Shown: positions 47,348 through 56,379 of the stretch, in pieces
Layout of the letters: the number at the start of each line of letters is the position of its first letter
Numbering within the stretch: the stretch's first letter is position 1
From: Pseudomonadota bacterium
GTDB taxonomy: Bacteria > Pseudomonadota > Alphaproteobacteria > Sphingomonadales > Sphingomonadaceae
Direction of reading: 5' to 3'
DNA: 64,000 bases
Assembly (NCBI GenBank): GCA_021849075.1
Contig: JAJZTH010000005.1
Span: 1 to 64,000 of the forward strand
Translations under genes and position numbers: made by a program
Notes under the pieces: model-generated
What the model was told of the DNA's origin: nothing
Seen by the model: only the letters and a program-made list of their open reading frames with translations
The model's database searches: none

Positions 47348-47397
47348 GCCCCGGCCCCGCGCCGGGGCGTCCCTGCCTCTTGGAAAAAGGGCAGGGA
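47348..47397. repeat. Two stem-loops between sucB and lpd
   Basis: GCCCCGGC (47348-47355) pairs with GCCGGGGC (47361-47368), and TCCCTGCC (47370-47377) pairs with GGCAGGGA (47390-47397). No long T-run follows either, so they are probably mRNA-stabilising or attenuating structures rather than a full terminator. Confidence 0.6.
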
Positions 47398-47439
47398 GGT
47401 GCCAGCTTCCACTGGCATGACTGGAGAAGGGAAAACCCC

Positions 47440-48840
47440 ATGTCCGATTTCGATTATGACGTCCTGGTAATCGGCGCTGGCCCCGGCGGCTATGTCGCCG
47501 CGATCCGCGCGGCGCAGCTTGGCCTCAAGACCGCCTGCGCCGAAAGCCGCGAAACGCTGGGCGGCACCTGCCTCAATGTGGGCTGCATCCCGTCCAAGGC
47601 GCTGCTGCATGCGTCGGAACTGTATGACGAGGCCGCCAATGGCGCGCTCGCCAAGCTGGGCGTCAAGATCGACAAGATGTCGCTCGACCTGCCCACCCTG
47701 CAGGGCCAGCGCGTCGATGCGGTCAAGGGGCTGACCGGCGGCGTCGAGTTCCTGTTCAAGAAGAACAAGGTGACGTGGCTCAAGGGCCTGGCGACCTTCA
47801 CCGGCGCGAACACCGTCGAAGTGAACGGCGAAAAGGTGACGGCGAAGAATATCGTCATCGCCACCGGTTCGTCGGTCGCGCCGCTTCCGGGCGTGGCGGT
47901 CGATAACGCTGGCGGCAAGATCGTCGATTCGACCGGCGCGCTGGAACTGGACAAGGTTCCGGGCCATCTGGTCGTCGTCGGTGGCGGCGTCATCGGTCTG
48001 GAACTGGGCAGCGTCTGGAAGCGTCTGGGCGCCAAGGTCACTGTGGTCGAATATCTCGACCAGATCCTGCCCGGGATGGACGGCGAAGTCCGCAAGGAAG
48101 CCAACAAGATCTTCAAGAAGCAGGGCTTTGAGTACAAGCTCGGCACGAAGGTCACGGGCGCGGAAGTCGGCAAGAAGGGCGTGACCCTGACGGTCGAGCC
48201 GGCCGCTGGTGGCGACGCTGAAAAGATCGAGGCCGATGTGGTCCTCGTCTCGATCGGCCGCCGTCCCAACACGCAAGGTCTGGGCCTCGACAAGATCGGC
48301 CTGGAACTGAATGCCCGTGGTCAGATCGAAACCGATCATGAGTTCGGTACAAAGGTTCCGGGCGTCTGGGCGATCGGCGACGTCATCCCCGGCCCGATGC
48401 TGGCGCACAAGGCCGAGGACGAAGGCATTGCTGTGGCCGAAAATATCGCGGGCCTGACCGGCATCGTGAACCATGACGTGATCCCCTCGGTCGTCTACAC
48501 CAAGCCGGAAATCGCGGGCGTTGGCCTGACCGAGGAAGCGGCCAAGGAGAGGGGCGCGATCAAGGTCGGCAAATTCCCGATGCTGGCGAACAGCCGCGCC
48601 AAGACCAATCATGAACCGGACGGTTTTGTGAAGATCATCGCCGACGCCGAAACCGACAAGGTGCTGGGCGTGTGGATCATCGCCACCGTCGCCGGCACGA
48701 TGATCGCGCAGGCGGCGCAGGCCATGGAGTTCGGCGCGTCGAGCGAAGACATCGCCTACACTTGCCACGCGCATCCGACGCACAGCGAAGCGATCAAGGA
48801 AGCGGCGATGGCCGTGCGCGGCAAGCCGATCCACATGTGA
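47440..48840 (+). CDS. lpd: Dihydrolipoyl dehydrogenase (E3)
   Basis: A 466-residue FAD disulfide oxidoreductase reoxidising dihydrolipoamide. FAD site VLVIGAGPGGYVAAIRAAQLG (about 8-28); redox disulfide GGTCLNVGCIPSKALLH (C45, C50); NAD site GGGVIGLELGSVW; dimer active-site H-x-x-x-E in HAHPTHSEAIKEA near 445. The start at 47440 has GGAGAAGG upstream; earlier codons are untypical. Confidence 0.97.
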   Translation: MSDFDYDVLVIGAGPGGYVAAIRAAQLGLKTACAESRETLGGTCLNVGCIPSKALLHASELYDEAANGALAKLGVKIDKMSLDLPTLQGQRVDAVKGLTGGVEFLFKKNKVTWLKGLATFTGANTVEVNGEKVTAKNIVIATGSSVAPLPGVAVDNAGGKIVDSTGALELDKVPGHLVVVGGGVIGLELGSVWKRLGAKVTVVEYLDQILPGMDGEVRKEANKIFKKQGFEYKLGTKVTGAEVGKKGVTLTVEPAAGGDAEKIEADVVLVSIGRRPNTQGLGLDKIGLELNARGQIETDHEFGTKVPGVWAIGDVIPGPMLAHKAEDEGIAVAENIAGLTGIVNHDVIPSVVYTKPEIAGVGLTEEAAKERGAIKVGKFPMLANSRAKTNHEPDGFVKIIADAETDKVLGVWIIATVAGTMIAQAAQAMEFGASSEDIAYTCHAHPTHSEAIKEAAMAVRGKPIHM

Positions 48841-48868
48841 TCGCCTGCGTGATCGCAGGATAAGGGAA

Positions 48869-48897
48869 GGGGCCTCCGCGATGCGGGGGCCTTTTTC
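48869..48897 (+). terminator. Intrinsic terminator after lpd
   Basis: GGCCTCCGC (48871-48879) and GCGGGGGCC (48883-48891) form a stem, then CTTTTTCTTTT. A separate CCTGCG/CGCAGG hairpin lies at 48844-48859. Confidence 0.85.
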
Positions 48898-49241
48898 TTT
48901 TGGGATGAAGGGCAGGATCGTGCGGGGGGCTGTGGCTGTTGTCGATCATCGGCGAAAATTCCCTAACTTCTCGCATATCGCATATGGAAAGTCAGGCCAT
49001 AGCCGTGTGGGGGCGTGTAGGACAGGAGGGGAGGATGCCGGGTCAGGTTCCGGGAAATGGCGGGTGACGGCCAAGTTCGGACATGTTCCCCCTCCCGTTA
49101 ACGGGAAGGGGTTAGGGGGGGCTTGACGTTGCGCTGGCCCACCCCGCTGCGACTAAATTCGCTACGCTCATTAAGTCTCGCTACCCCTCCCGCGTGCGGG
49201 AGGGGGATGGCAGGAAACGACCCAAAGCGATCATGCCAAAT
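48898..49241. other. Intergenic region with palindromic repeat pair
   Basis: Apart from noncoding sequence, it contains CCCCTCCC-type palindromes at 49088-49111 (centred on GTTAAC) and 49184-49206, linked by CACCCCGCTGCGACTAAATT-like sequence. This arrangement is a familiar repeated intergenic element of sphingomonads. I see no gene; small frames at 49123 and 49194 are GC artefacts. Confidence 0.65.
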
Positions 49242-50855
49242 TCACCCACCACCCGGCGAGTTATGCCCGCCCGCAGGCACAGGGCCGCCGCTGGGGGCGT
49301 GGCCGTGGTCGGGGTTATTGTCCCAGTCGATATGATAAAGGTCGAAACGGCGATCGCGCAGGTTGCGGACGGTGCCTTCCGCGCGCGCCCAGCTGAGGTC
49401 CGCCAGGTTAACGTCCGCCATCGTCAGCGTTTCGACATTTTCGGTCGATTCCGCCGCAATGCCGTCACGGGCGAAGGGCAGGTCGCATGGCGTCAGGATC
49501 GCGCTCTGGGCATATTGAATGTCCATATTGTCGACATTGGGCAGATTGCCGACATTGCCTGACATGACGACATAGCATTGATTCTCGATCGCGCGGGCCT
49601 GCGCGCAATAGCGCACGCGCATATAGCCCAGGCGAGAGTCGGTGCAGAAGGGGACGAAGATGATGCGTGCGCCCTGATCGACCAGCCGCCGCGCCAGTTC
49701 GGGAAATTCGCTGTCGTAGCAGATGAGGACGCCGATCGGCCCGCAGTCGGTCTGGATCACGTCGAGGGCGTCGCCGCCCTTGATGTTCCACCAGAAGGCT
49801 TCGTTGGGGGTCGGGTGGATCTTTTCCTGCGTATGGACCGATCCGTCGCGCAGCGCGACATAGGCAATGTTCTGGATATCGCCATCATCGGCGCGGGTCG
49901 GGTGCGATCCGCCGATGATGTTGATATTATATTCCAGCGCCATCCGCGTCAGTTCCTTGGTCAGGCGCGGGGTGTAGCCGGTCAGCCTGTCGATCGCCTC
50001 CATGGGGTTGAGCTTCTTCGTTTCGAACGAGAGCAGGGGCAGGGTGAAAAGTTCGGGGAAAACGATGAAGTCGGAGCGATAGTCGGCCGCGACATCGACG
50101 AAATATTCGATGTTGCGGATGAATTCGTCAAAATCCTGCACCGCGCGCGCCTGTAGCTGGCAGGTGGCGAGGCGAACGCTTTCCACGCCGCGCGGGACGC
50201 GCATTTCGGGCGCTTCGTCGGGGTCGACATAAGGGTTGCGCCAGACGAGATGGGCGGCGTGGCCGTCCGACTGCTTGTCTTCGGGCAAATAATTTTCCAG
50301 CACGCCCAGCGGTTCAAACTGGTTCTTGAGCTGGAAGCTGATCACCTGATCGCGCAGCTTGCCGGTGACGACCTTGTCCAGATAGTCCGCCGGGCTGCCG
50401 GCGCGGCGCTTGGCGCGGGCATAGCCGGGCATGCGGCCGGCGATGACGATGCCGTGCAGGTCCAGTTCCTCGGCCAGTTCCTTGCGCTCGTCATAGAGGC
50501 GTTGGCCGATGCGCAGGCCGCGCAGTTTGGGATCGACCGCCATTTCATAGCCATAGAGCCATTCGCCCGCCGCGCTGTGCCGGGTGCCGAAGCCATTGGC
50601 CGTGATTTCTTCCCAGTCATGGTAGGAAAAGGCCATGGTCTTGCTGACGCGCATGGTGGCGCAATAACCGACCACCTTGGCGTCATAGAGGGCGACAAAG
50701 CAGCCGCCGGGGAAATTGTTGATCTGGCCGCGGATGGTGGCGAGTGAATAATTGGGCATGCCGGGATAGGCGCGGGCGATGAGCCGCTGAATGCCGCGCG
50801 CGTCGGTCGGCACCGCAGCGCGGACCTCCAGACGTTTTTTGGCGGTAGTGGTCAT
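49242..50855 (-). CDS. GNAT acetyltransferase fused to nitrilase-family hydrolase
   Basis: A 537-residue two-domain protein. The GNAT fold spans about 8-190 (motif A PKLRGLRIGQRLYDERKELAEELDL), and the carbon-nitrogen hydrolase about 225-500: catalytic E in FIVFPELFTLPL, K in TQEKIHPTPNE and C in IGVLICYDSEFPELARR. This fusion is a known family; the reaction is unknown. Substrate channelling from acetylation to amide hydrolysis is inference. Its 3' end has a GNNP-rich HGHAPSGGP tail. Confidence 0.9.
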   Translation of the reverse strand: MTTTAKKRLEVRAAVPTDARGIQRLIARAYPGMPNYSLATIRGQINNFPGGCFVALYDAKVVGYCATMRVSKTMAFSYHDWEEITANGFGTRHSAAGEWLYGYEMAVDPKLRGLRIGQRLYDERKELAEELDLHGIVIAGRMPGYARAKRRAGSPADYLDKVVTGKLRDQVISFQLKNQFEPLGVLENYLPEDKQSDGHAAHLVWRNPYVDPDEAPEMRVPRGVESVRLATCQLQARAVQDFDEFIRNIEYFVDVAADYRSDFIVFPELFTLPLLSFETKKLNPMEAIDRLTGYTPRLTKELTRMALEYNINIIGGSHPTRADDGDIQNIAYVALRDGSVHTQEKIHPTPNEAFWWNIKGGDALDVIQTDCGPIGVLICYDSEFPELARRLVDQGARIIFVPFCTDSRLGYMRVRYCAQARAIENQCYVVMSGNVGNLPNVDNMDIQYAQSAILTPCDLPFARDGIAAESTENVETLTMADVNLADLSWARAEGTVRNLRDRRFDLYHIDWDNNPDHGHAPSGGPVPAGGHNSPGGG

Positions 50856-50953
50856 CTGCGCATCTCCTGCTTCGTCCGCATAGGATAGATCATGATTTCC
50901 GTTCGAAACGAACGGCGGGAGGGTATTTCCTTCCAGCCTGATGGCCAGATACG

Positions 50954-50983
50954 AAAAAGGCGGCGCCGGGATGCGGCGCCGCC
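50954..50983 (-). terminator. Intrinsic terminator after icd
   Basis: On the minus strand GGCGGCGCC and GGCGCCGCC (50967-50959 with 50983-50975) form a 9-bp stem, followed by TTTTT (50958-50954). It lies 37 bp downstream of the icd stop. Confidence 0.8.
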
Positions 50984-51020
50984 TCGTTCCGTTATCGTAC
51001 TGAAACCGTAAGGGGAGGGA

Positions 51021-52244
51021 TCAGTTCCACTTGCCCATTTCGGTTTCCAGATTGACCCGGATCGCTTCGAAGAACTGCTCCGTGGTCATCCACGACTGTT
51101 CCGGGCCGATCAGCAGAGCCAGATCCTTGGTCATCGCGCCGCTTTCGACGGTCTGGATGCAGACCTTTTCCAGCGTTTCGGCGAACTTCACCACTTCGGG
51201 CGTTTCGTCGAACTTGCCGCGGAACTTGAGGCCGCCGGTCCAGGCGAAGATCGAGGCGATCGGGTTGGTCGAGGTCGCCTTGCCCTGCTGGTGCTGGCGA
51301 TAGTGGCGGGTGACGGTGCCGTGGGCCGCTTCCGCTTCGACGGTCTTGCCGTCGGGCGAGAGCAGAACCGAGGTCATCAGGCCCAGCGAACCGAAGCCCT
51401 GCGCCACCTGATCCGACTGGACGTCGCCGTCATAATTCTTGCAGGCCCAGACGAATTCGCCGCTCCACTTGAGCGCCGAGGCGACCATGTCGTCGATCAG
51501 GCGATGTTCGTAGACGATGCCGGTGTCCTTGAACTTCTGGGCGAAGCCTTCGGTTTCGAACACTTCCTGGAACAGATCCTTGAAGCGGCCGTCATAGGCC
51601 TTGAGGATGGTGTTCTTGGTCGACAGATAGACCGGCCACTTGAGGTTGAGGCCATAGTTGAACGAGGCGCGGGCGAAATCGCGGATCGAATCGTCGAGGT
51701 TGTACATCGCCATGGCGACGCCTGACCCCGGGAAATCGAACACTTCGCGGTCGATGGTTTCGCCATTTTCGCCTTCGAAGACCAGGCGCAGCTTGCCGGC
51801 GCCTGGCACCTTGAAGTCGGTCGCGCGATACTGGTCACCGAAGGCGTGACGGCCAACGACGATCGGCTTGGTCCAGCCCGGGATCAGGCGCGGCACGTTG
51901 GAAATGACGATTGGTTCGCGGAACACGACGCCGCCCAGAATGTTGCGGATGGTGCCGTTGGGCGACTTCCACATCGACTTGAGGTTGAATTCCTCAACGC
52001 GGGCTTCGTCCGGGGTGATGGTGGCGCACTTCACGCCAACGCCATATTCCTTGATCGCATTTGCGGAATCGATCGTGATCTGGTCGTTGGTTTCGTCGCG
52101 CTTTTCGACGCTGAGGTCGTAATATTTCAGGTCAATGTCGAGATAGGGGAGAATGAGGCGCTCACGGATCCATTCCCAGATGATCCGGGTCATTTCGTCG
52201 CCGTCGATCTCCACGACGGGGTTTTTCACCTTGATCTTCGCCAT
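51021..52244 (-). CDS. icd: NADP-dependent isocitrate dehydrogenase
   Basis: A 407-residue homodimeric isocitrate dehydrogenase of the eukaryotic-like subfamily common in alphaproteobacteria. KSPNGTIRN (phosphate/isocitrate site near residue 93), the NADP-binding [15 protein letters not shown] near 309 and metal-binding D in YDGDVQSD near 273 are present. It makes 2-oxoglutarate for the downstream enzymes encoded at 43274-48840. The start ATG at 52244 is well supported. Confidence 0.97.
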   Translation of the reverse strand: MAKIKVKNPVVEIDGDEMTRIIWEWIRERLILPYLDIDLKYYDLSVEKRDETNDQITIDSANAIKEYGVGVKCATITPDEARVEEFNLKSMWKSPNGTIRNILGGVVFREPIVISNVPRLIPGWTKPIVVGRHAFGDQYRATDFKVPGAGKLRLVFEGENGETIDREVFDFPGSGVAMAMYNLDDSIRDFARASFNYGLNLKWPVYLSTKNTILKAYDGRFKDLFQEVFETEGFAQKFKDTGIVYEHRLIDDMVASALKWSGEFVWACKNYDGDVQSDQVAQGFGSLGLMTSVLLSPDGKTVEAEAAHGTVTRHYRQHQQGKATSTNPIASIFAWTGGLKFRGKFDETPEVVKFAETLEKVCIQTVESGAMTKDLALLIGPEQSWMTTEQFFEAIRVNLETEMGKWN

Positions 52245-52398
52245 AGCGCCTATTCGCCTTCTTTCTCTTGGGTGGAATATGGGGACGCCCTAGGCAAAGC
52301 GGCGGCAATGTTCAACCGTCAAGCCCCATGAATCTGCCTTGTGCGGAGCCATGCGCCGGATCGGTCGTTGTCAGCGCAACAGTCTCTGCCTAAAGACG

Positions 52399-53139
52399 AT
52401 GCCCATGGAAAATGACGAGATCACGATCGCCGCGGGCGGCAATATCAAATGGCGCTTCCCTTCGGTCCACCCGGAGGGGATGAAGTTCGGCCTGATCGCC
52501 GCCGCAATCACCGGCATCCTGTTCCTTCTGGGATGGGAAATTGTCGGCTGGCTGATGGTCATGGTGACGATCTGGGTGTTCGCCTTCTTCCGCGATCCGG
52601 TGCGCGCGGTGCCGCAGGATGAAGGCGCGATCATCGCCCCGGCCGATGGTCTGGTGACGTTGATCCAGCGCGTGCCGCCGCCGCGCGAAATGGCGGGCGC
52701 GAACGGCCTTGGCGATCAGCCGCTGATCCGCGTGTCGATCTTCATGAGCGTGTTCGACGTCCACATCAATCGCACGCCGATCGGCGGAACGGTAAAGTCG
52801 GTCGTCTATATTTCGGGCAAGTTCCTGAATGCGGACCTGGACAAGGCGAGCGAGGATAATGAGCGCCAGCATATCCTGGTGGAGCGCCATGACGGGCTGC
52901 GTGTGGGCTTTACCCAGATCGCCGGCCTGGTGGCGCGGCGCATCGTGCCGTTCGTCAAGCCTGGCGACATGGTCGCGGCCGGGCAGCGCATCGGCCTGAT
53001 CCGCTTCGGCAGCCGGGTCGACGTCTATTTGCCGGCCGGCACCGCGCCGCGGGTGATTCTGGGCCAGCGCACCGTGGCTGGTGAGACGATCCTGGGTCAG
53101 ATCGGCGATCGCCGCGTGGTGGCGGGCATCCAGCAGTGA
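52399..53139 (+). CDS. psd: Phosphatidylserine decarboxylase
   Basis: A 246-residue pyruvoyl-type enzyme of the short Psd class, making phosphatidylethanolamine. Two hydrophobic helices at about 29-64 anchor it. The self-cleavage site is the GS of [13 protein letters not shown] near residue 204, and S becomes the pyruvoyl group. [10 protein letters not shown] and [10 protein letters not shown] are family marks. The start at 52399 is chosen; M at 52405 is possible. pssA follows 31 bp later, completing PE synthesis. Confidence 0.95.
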   Translation: MPMENDEITIAAGGNIKWRFPSVHPEGMKFGLIAAAITGILFLLGWEIVGWLMVMVTIWVFAFFRDPVRAVPQDEGAIIAPADGLVTLIQRVPPPREMAGANGLGDQPLIRVSIFMSVFDVHINRTPIGGTVKSVVYISGKFLNADLDKASEDNERQHILVERHDGLRVGFTQIAGLVARRIVPFVKPGDMVAAGQRIGLIRFGSRVDVYLPAGTAPRVILGQRTVAGETILGQIGDRRVVAGIQQ

Positions 53140-53170
53140 CAATGATTTTTGCGCGCATGGAGCATCAGGC

Positions 53171-53956
53171 ATGAGCCGGCAGCGGCGCGCCGTTCCGCGT
53201 GGGCTGCGCCGGGGCATCACCCTGCGCATGCTGGCGCCCAATGCGGTGACGGCGATGGCGCTGTGCTTCGGCCTGACGGGGGTGCGCTACGGCATTTCGG
53301 GCGAATGGGAGCGGGCGGTGCTGTCCATCCTGTTCGCGGGCGTGCTGGATGGATTGGACGGGCGGATCGCGCGTCTGCTGCGCGGGGAAAGCCGTTTCGG
53401 CGCGGAACTGGATTCGCTGTCCGATTCGATCGCCTTCGGTGTGGCGCCGGCCCTGATCCTCTATCTCTGGTCGTTGCACGCCATGCCGAAATTTGGCTGG
53501 ATCTTCGCGCTTGCCCATGCGCTGTCCTGCGCGTTGCGTCTGGCGCGCTTCAACGCGGCGATCGACGCCGATGAACAGCCGCACAAGTCGGCCGGCTTCC
53601 TGACCGGCGTGCCTGCGCCGGCAGGGGCGGGGCTGGCCTTTGTCCCGCTATATTTGTGGCTGGTGACGGGCGAGGAGTTTTTCCGCGCCTGGTATGTGGT
53701 CGCACCCTGGACGGCGTTCAGCGCCTTCCTGATGATTTCGAACATTGCGACCTATAGCTGGTCGGCACTGCGGCTGCGCAAACGCATCCGGCTGGAGGCG
53801 ATTGCGGTAGCGGGCCTGATGGCGGCGTTGCTGGTGACGGACCCCTGGCTGACGCTGTTGATCCTGTGTGCCGGCTATATTGCGCTCTTGCCCTTTGGCA
53901 TCCTGTCCTATGCCAAGGTGAAACGGCAGCGCGAGGCGGCGGCGGTTCAGGGATAA
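53171..53956 (+). CDS. pssA: CDP-diacylglycerol-serine O-phosphatidyltransferase
   Basis: A 261-residue membrane protein with the CDP-alcohol phosphotransferase motif GVLDGLDGRIARLLRGESRFGAELDSLSD (about 58-86), and six hydrophobic helices. It makes phosphatidylserine, which Psd decarboxylates. The start at 53171 has GGAG 8 bp upstream; a longer frame from 53081 is rejected. It sits directly after psd in the usual alphaproteobacterial order. Confidence 0.95.
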   Translation: MSRQRRAVPRGLRRGITLRMLAPNAVTAMALCFGLTGVRYGISGEWERAVLSILFAGVLDGLDGRIARLLRGESRFGAELDSLSDSIAFGVAPALILYLWSLHAMPKFGWIFALAHALSCALRLARFNAAIDADEQPHKSAGFLTGVPAPAGAGLAFVPLYLWLVTGEEFFRAWYVVAPWTAFSAFLMISNIATYSWSALRLRKRIRLEAIAVAGLMAALLVTDPWLTLLILCAGYIALLPFGILSYAKVKRQREAAAVQG

Positions 53957-54045
53957 ATCGCCTTCTCATCTCCCGATCGTTGGGAGTGGAGCGGGAGAGG
54001 CCGGCGCTGCGCCTTTTGCCTCCAGAAACAATCAGGCTGAAATAA

Positions 54046-54273
54046 TCAGGCGGCGGCAGCGCGGGTGGGCAGGGCGTGGCTCACCTTGCGCAGGCCATGC
54101 GTCACGCGGGGGCGGCTGACGCGGATATGATAGACTTGCGGGGTCTGGGGGATCGGCTGGAACAACAGGGCGGCCACCATCTTGTCATGATAGGCGGCGA
54201 ACATCCACGCCATGGTGCCGATCGCCAGCAGGAAAGCACCGGAAAACAGGGTCGCAGCAACAAGAGTGAACAT
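54046..54273 (-). CDS. Small single-helix membrane protein, unknown function
   Basis: Seventy-five residues with one hydrophobic segment (about 3-29, TLVAATLFSGAFLLAIGTMAWMF) and a short polar tail. I recognise no family. It stands alone between pssA and rpsB on the opposite strand. The coding frame is uninterrupted and not an obvious shadow of another gene. Confidence 0.5.
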   Translation of the reverse strand: MFTLVAATLFSGAFLLAIGTMAWMFAAYHDKMVAALLFQPIPQTPQVYHIRVSRPRVTHGLRKVSHALPTRAAAA

Positions 54274-54529
54274 CGTCGATCACTTTCTGTCTTGCCATTT
54301 GCACGGCATGGCTCACTATGACGGTTTGAACGGCCATTAACCGTGTTTGTTCCGTCTGTTCCCTTTATGTTCTCATTGTGGAACGCCGTCAACCCTTGCA
54401 TTTGCTTTTTTTCGCGTCTAATGGCGCGACCATTCCACATGGGAATCGACATATCCGGTGCTGTGCATCGCCTTTCAGGCGGTTTTTCAGTTCCTGATTC
54501 CCAGAGGGCCAACCGGAAGGAGAAATATT

Positions 54530-55288
54530 ATGGCGGCACCTGTCGTCACCATGCACCAATTGATCGAGGCTGGCGCCCATTTTGGCCACCAGACCCACCG
54601 TTGGAACCCGCGCATGAAGCCGTACATCTTCGGCGAGCGCAACGGCATCCACATCCTTGACCTGTCGCAGACCGTGCCCCTGTTCGGCCGCGCGCTGGAC
54701 TTCGTGTCGGCGACCGTCGCCGCCGGTGGCAAGGTGCTGTTCGTCGGCACCAAGCGCCAGGCGCAGGACCCGATCGCTGAAGCCGCTCGCAAGTCGGGCC
54801 AGCACTTCGTCAACCATCGCTGGCTGGGCGGTATGCTCACCAACTGGAAGACCATTTCGGGTTCGATCAAGCGCCTGAAGACCCTTGAGGAAAAGCTGTC
54901 GGGCGATACCCACGGCTTCACCAAGAAGGAAGTCCTCCAGATGACCCGCGAGCGCGAGAAGCTGGAACTGTCGCTGGGCGGCATCCGCGACATGAACGGC
55001 ATCCCCGATGTCATGTTCGTGATCGACGCCAACAAGGAAGAGCTGGCGATCAAGGAAGCCAACACGCTGGGTATCCCGGTCGTCGCGATCCTCGATTCGA
55101 ACGTCTCGCCCGACGGCATCGCCTTCCCGGTTCCGGCGAACGATGACGCCAGCCGCGCCATCCGCCTCTATTGCGACGCCATCGCCGCCGCCGCCACCAA
55201 GGGCAACCGCGGTGCGCAGCAGGCTTCGGGCATCGACATGGGTGCGCTGGACGAGCCGGCCGCTGAAGAGATCGCTGTCGAAGCCTAA
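54530..55288 (+). CDS. rpsB: Ribosomal protein S2
   Basis: A 252-residue 30S protein beginning [35 protein letters not shown], typical of S2, with [13 protein letters not shown] and [12 protein letters not shown] later. AAGGAG lies 8 bp before the ATG at 54530. It heads the conserved rpsB-tsf-pyrH-frr block. A stem GGGCGCG/CGCGCCC at 55321-55345 lies in the 98-bp gap before tsf and may adjust the level of Tsf. Confidence 0.98.
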   Translation: MAAPVVTMHQLIEAGAHFGHQTHRWNPRMKPYIFGERNGIHILDLSQTVPLFGRALDFVSATVAAGGKVLFVGTKRQAQDPIAEAARKSGQHFVNHRWLGGMLTNWKTISGSIKRLKTLEEKLSGDTHGFTKKEVLQMTREREKLELSLGGIRDMNGIPDVMFVIDANKEELAIKEANTLGIPVVAILDSNVSPDGIAFPVPANDDASRAIRLYCDAIAAAATKGNRGAQQASGIDMGALDEPAAEEIAVEA

Positions 55289-55386
55289 GAGCGTCGCACG
55301 ACTGTAGGAATGACAGGCTAGGGCGCGCTCTTCGGGGACGCGCCCTGCCTCATATTTAAACCCCCTCAGAATTTAGGAGCCGAAAC

Positions 55387-56313
55387 ATGGCCGAGATCAC
55401 TGCTGCCGCCGTCAAGGAACTGCGCGACCGTTCGGGCGCGGGCATGATGGACTGCAAGAAGGCGCTCACCGAAGCCAATGGCGACATCGAAGCGGCAACC
55501 GACTGGCTGCGCGCCAAGGGTCTGGCTGCTGCCCAGAAGAAGTCGAGCCGCACCGCGGCTGAAGGTCTGGTCGGCGTCGCCGTCGCCGGCACCAAGGGCG
55601 TTGCCGTCGAAGTGAACAGCGAAACCGACTTCGTCGCCAAGAATGACCAGTTCCAGGACTTCGTCCGCACCGCGTCGACCGTCGCTCTGGAAAGCGGCGC
55701 GGCCGATGCCGAAGCCCTGACGGCGCAGGCACACCCCGCCGGCGGCACCATTGCCGAAAAGCTGGTGTCGAACGTCGCCACCATCGGCGAAAACCAGACC
55801 GTCCGTCGCGTCGCCCATGTCGAAGTGACCGAAGGCGTCGTCGTTCCTTATGTCCACAACGCGGCTGCGCCGGGTCTGGGCAAGATCGGCGTGCTGGTCG
55901 CGCTGGAAGGCAATGCGCCGGCCGACGTTCTGGAGCCGCTGGGCAAGCAGCTGGCCATGCACATCGCCGCCGCTTTCCCGCTGGCGCTGTCGGCTGCCGA
56001 CATCGATCCGGCCCTGCTGGAGCGTGAACGCGCCATCGCCGCCGAAAAGGCTGCCGAATCGGGCAAGCCCGCCGAAATCGTCGCCAAGATGGTCGACGGC
56101 GCGGTCGCCAAGTTCGCCAAGGAACAGGCCCTGCTGTCGCAGCTGTTCGTGATGGACAACAAGACCCCGGTCGCCGACGTCGTCGCCAAGGCCGCCAAGG
56201 ATGCCGGCGCGACCATCACGCTGAAGAGCTACGTCCGCTTCCAGCTGGGCGAAGGCATCGAAAAGGAAGTCAGCGACTTCGCCGCCGAAGTGGCCGCTGC
56301 CGCCGGCGTCTGA
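55387..56313 (+). CDS. tsf: Elongation factor Ts
   Basis: A 308-residue nucleotide-exchange factor for EF-Tu. The N-terminal UBA-like [30 protein letters not shown] and the [15 protein letters not shown] core are diagnostic. A terminator follows. It is separated from pyrH here by a methyltransferase gene on the opposite strand, which interrupts the usual tsf-pyrH order. Confidence 0.98.
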   Translation: MAEITAAAVKELRDRSGAGMMDCKKALTEANGDIEAATDWLRAKGLAAAQKKSSRTAAEGLVGVAVAGTKGVAVEVNSETDFVAKNDQFQDFVRTASTVALESGAADAEALTAQAHPAGGTIAEKLVSNVATIGENQTVRRVAHVEVTEGVVVPYVHNAAAPGLGKIGVLVALEGNAPADVLEPLGKQLAMHIAAAFPLALSAADIDPALLERERAIAAEKAAESGKPAEIVAKMVDGAVAKFAKEQALLSQLFVMDNKTPVADVVAKAAKDAGATITLKSYVRFQLGEGIEKEVSDFAAEVAAAAGV

Positions 56314-56340
56314 TCGCTCGCATAGCGTTGTGAAAAGGAA

Positions 56341-56368
56341 GGGGCGTCCTGCGGGGCGCCCCTTTTTT
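56341..56368 (+). terminator. Intrinsic terminator after tsf
   Basis: GGGGCG (56341-56346) and CGCCCC (56357-56362) pair around a GC-rich loop, followed by TTTTTT (56363-56368). Confidence 0.85.
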
Positions 56369-56379
56369 CATGGCTGGGT

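Noticed and set aside
46027..48834. 935-codon open frame antisense to sucB-lpd
   Set aside because: Same artefact; it spans two unrelated genes and the gap between them.
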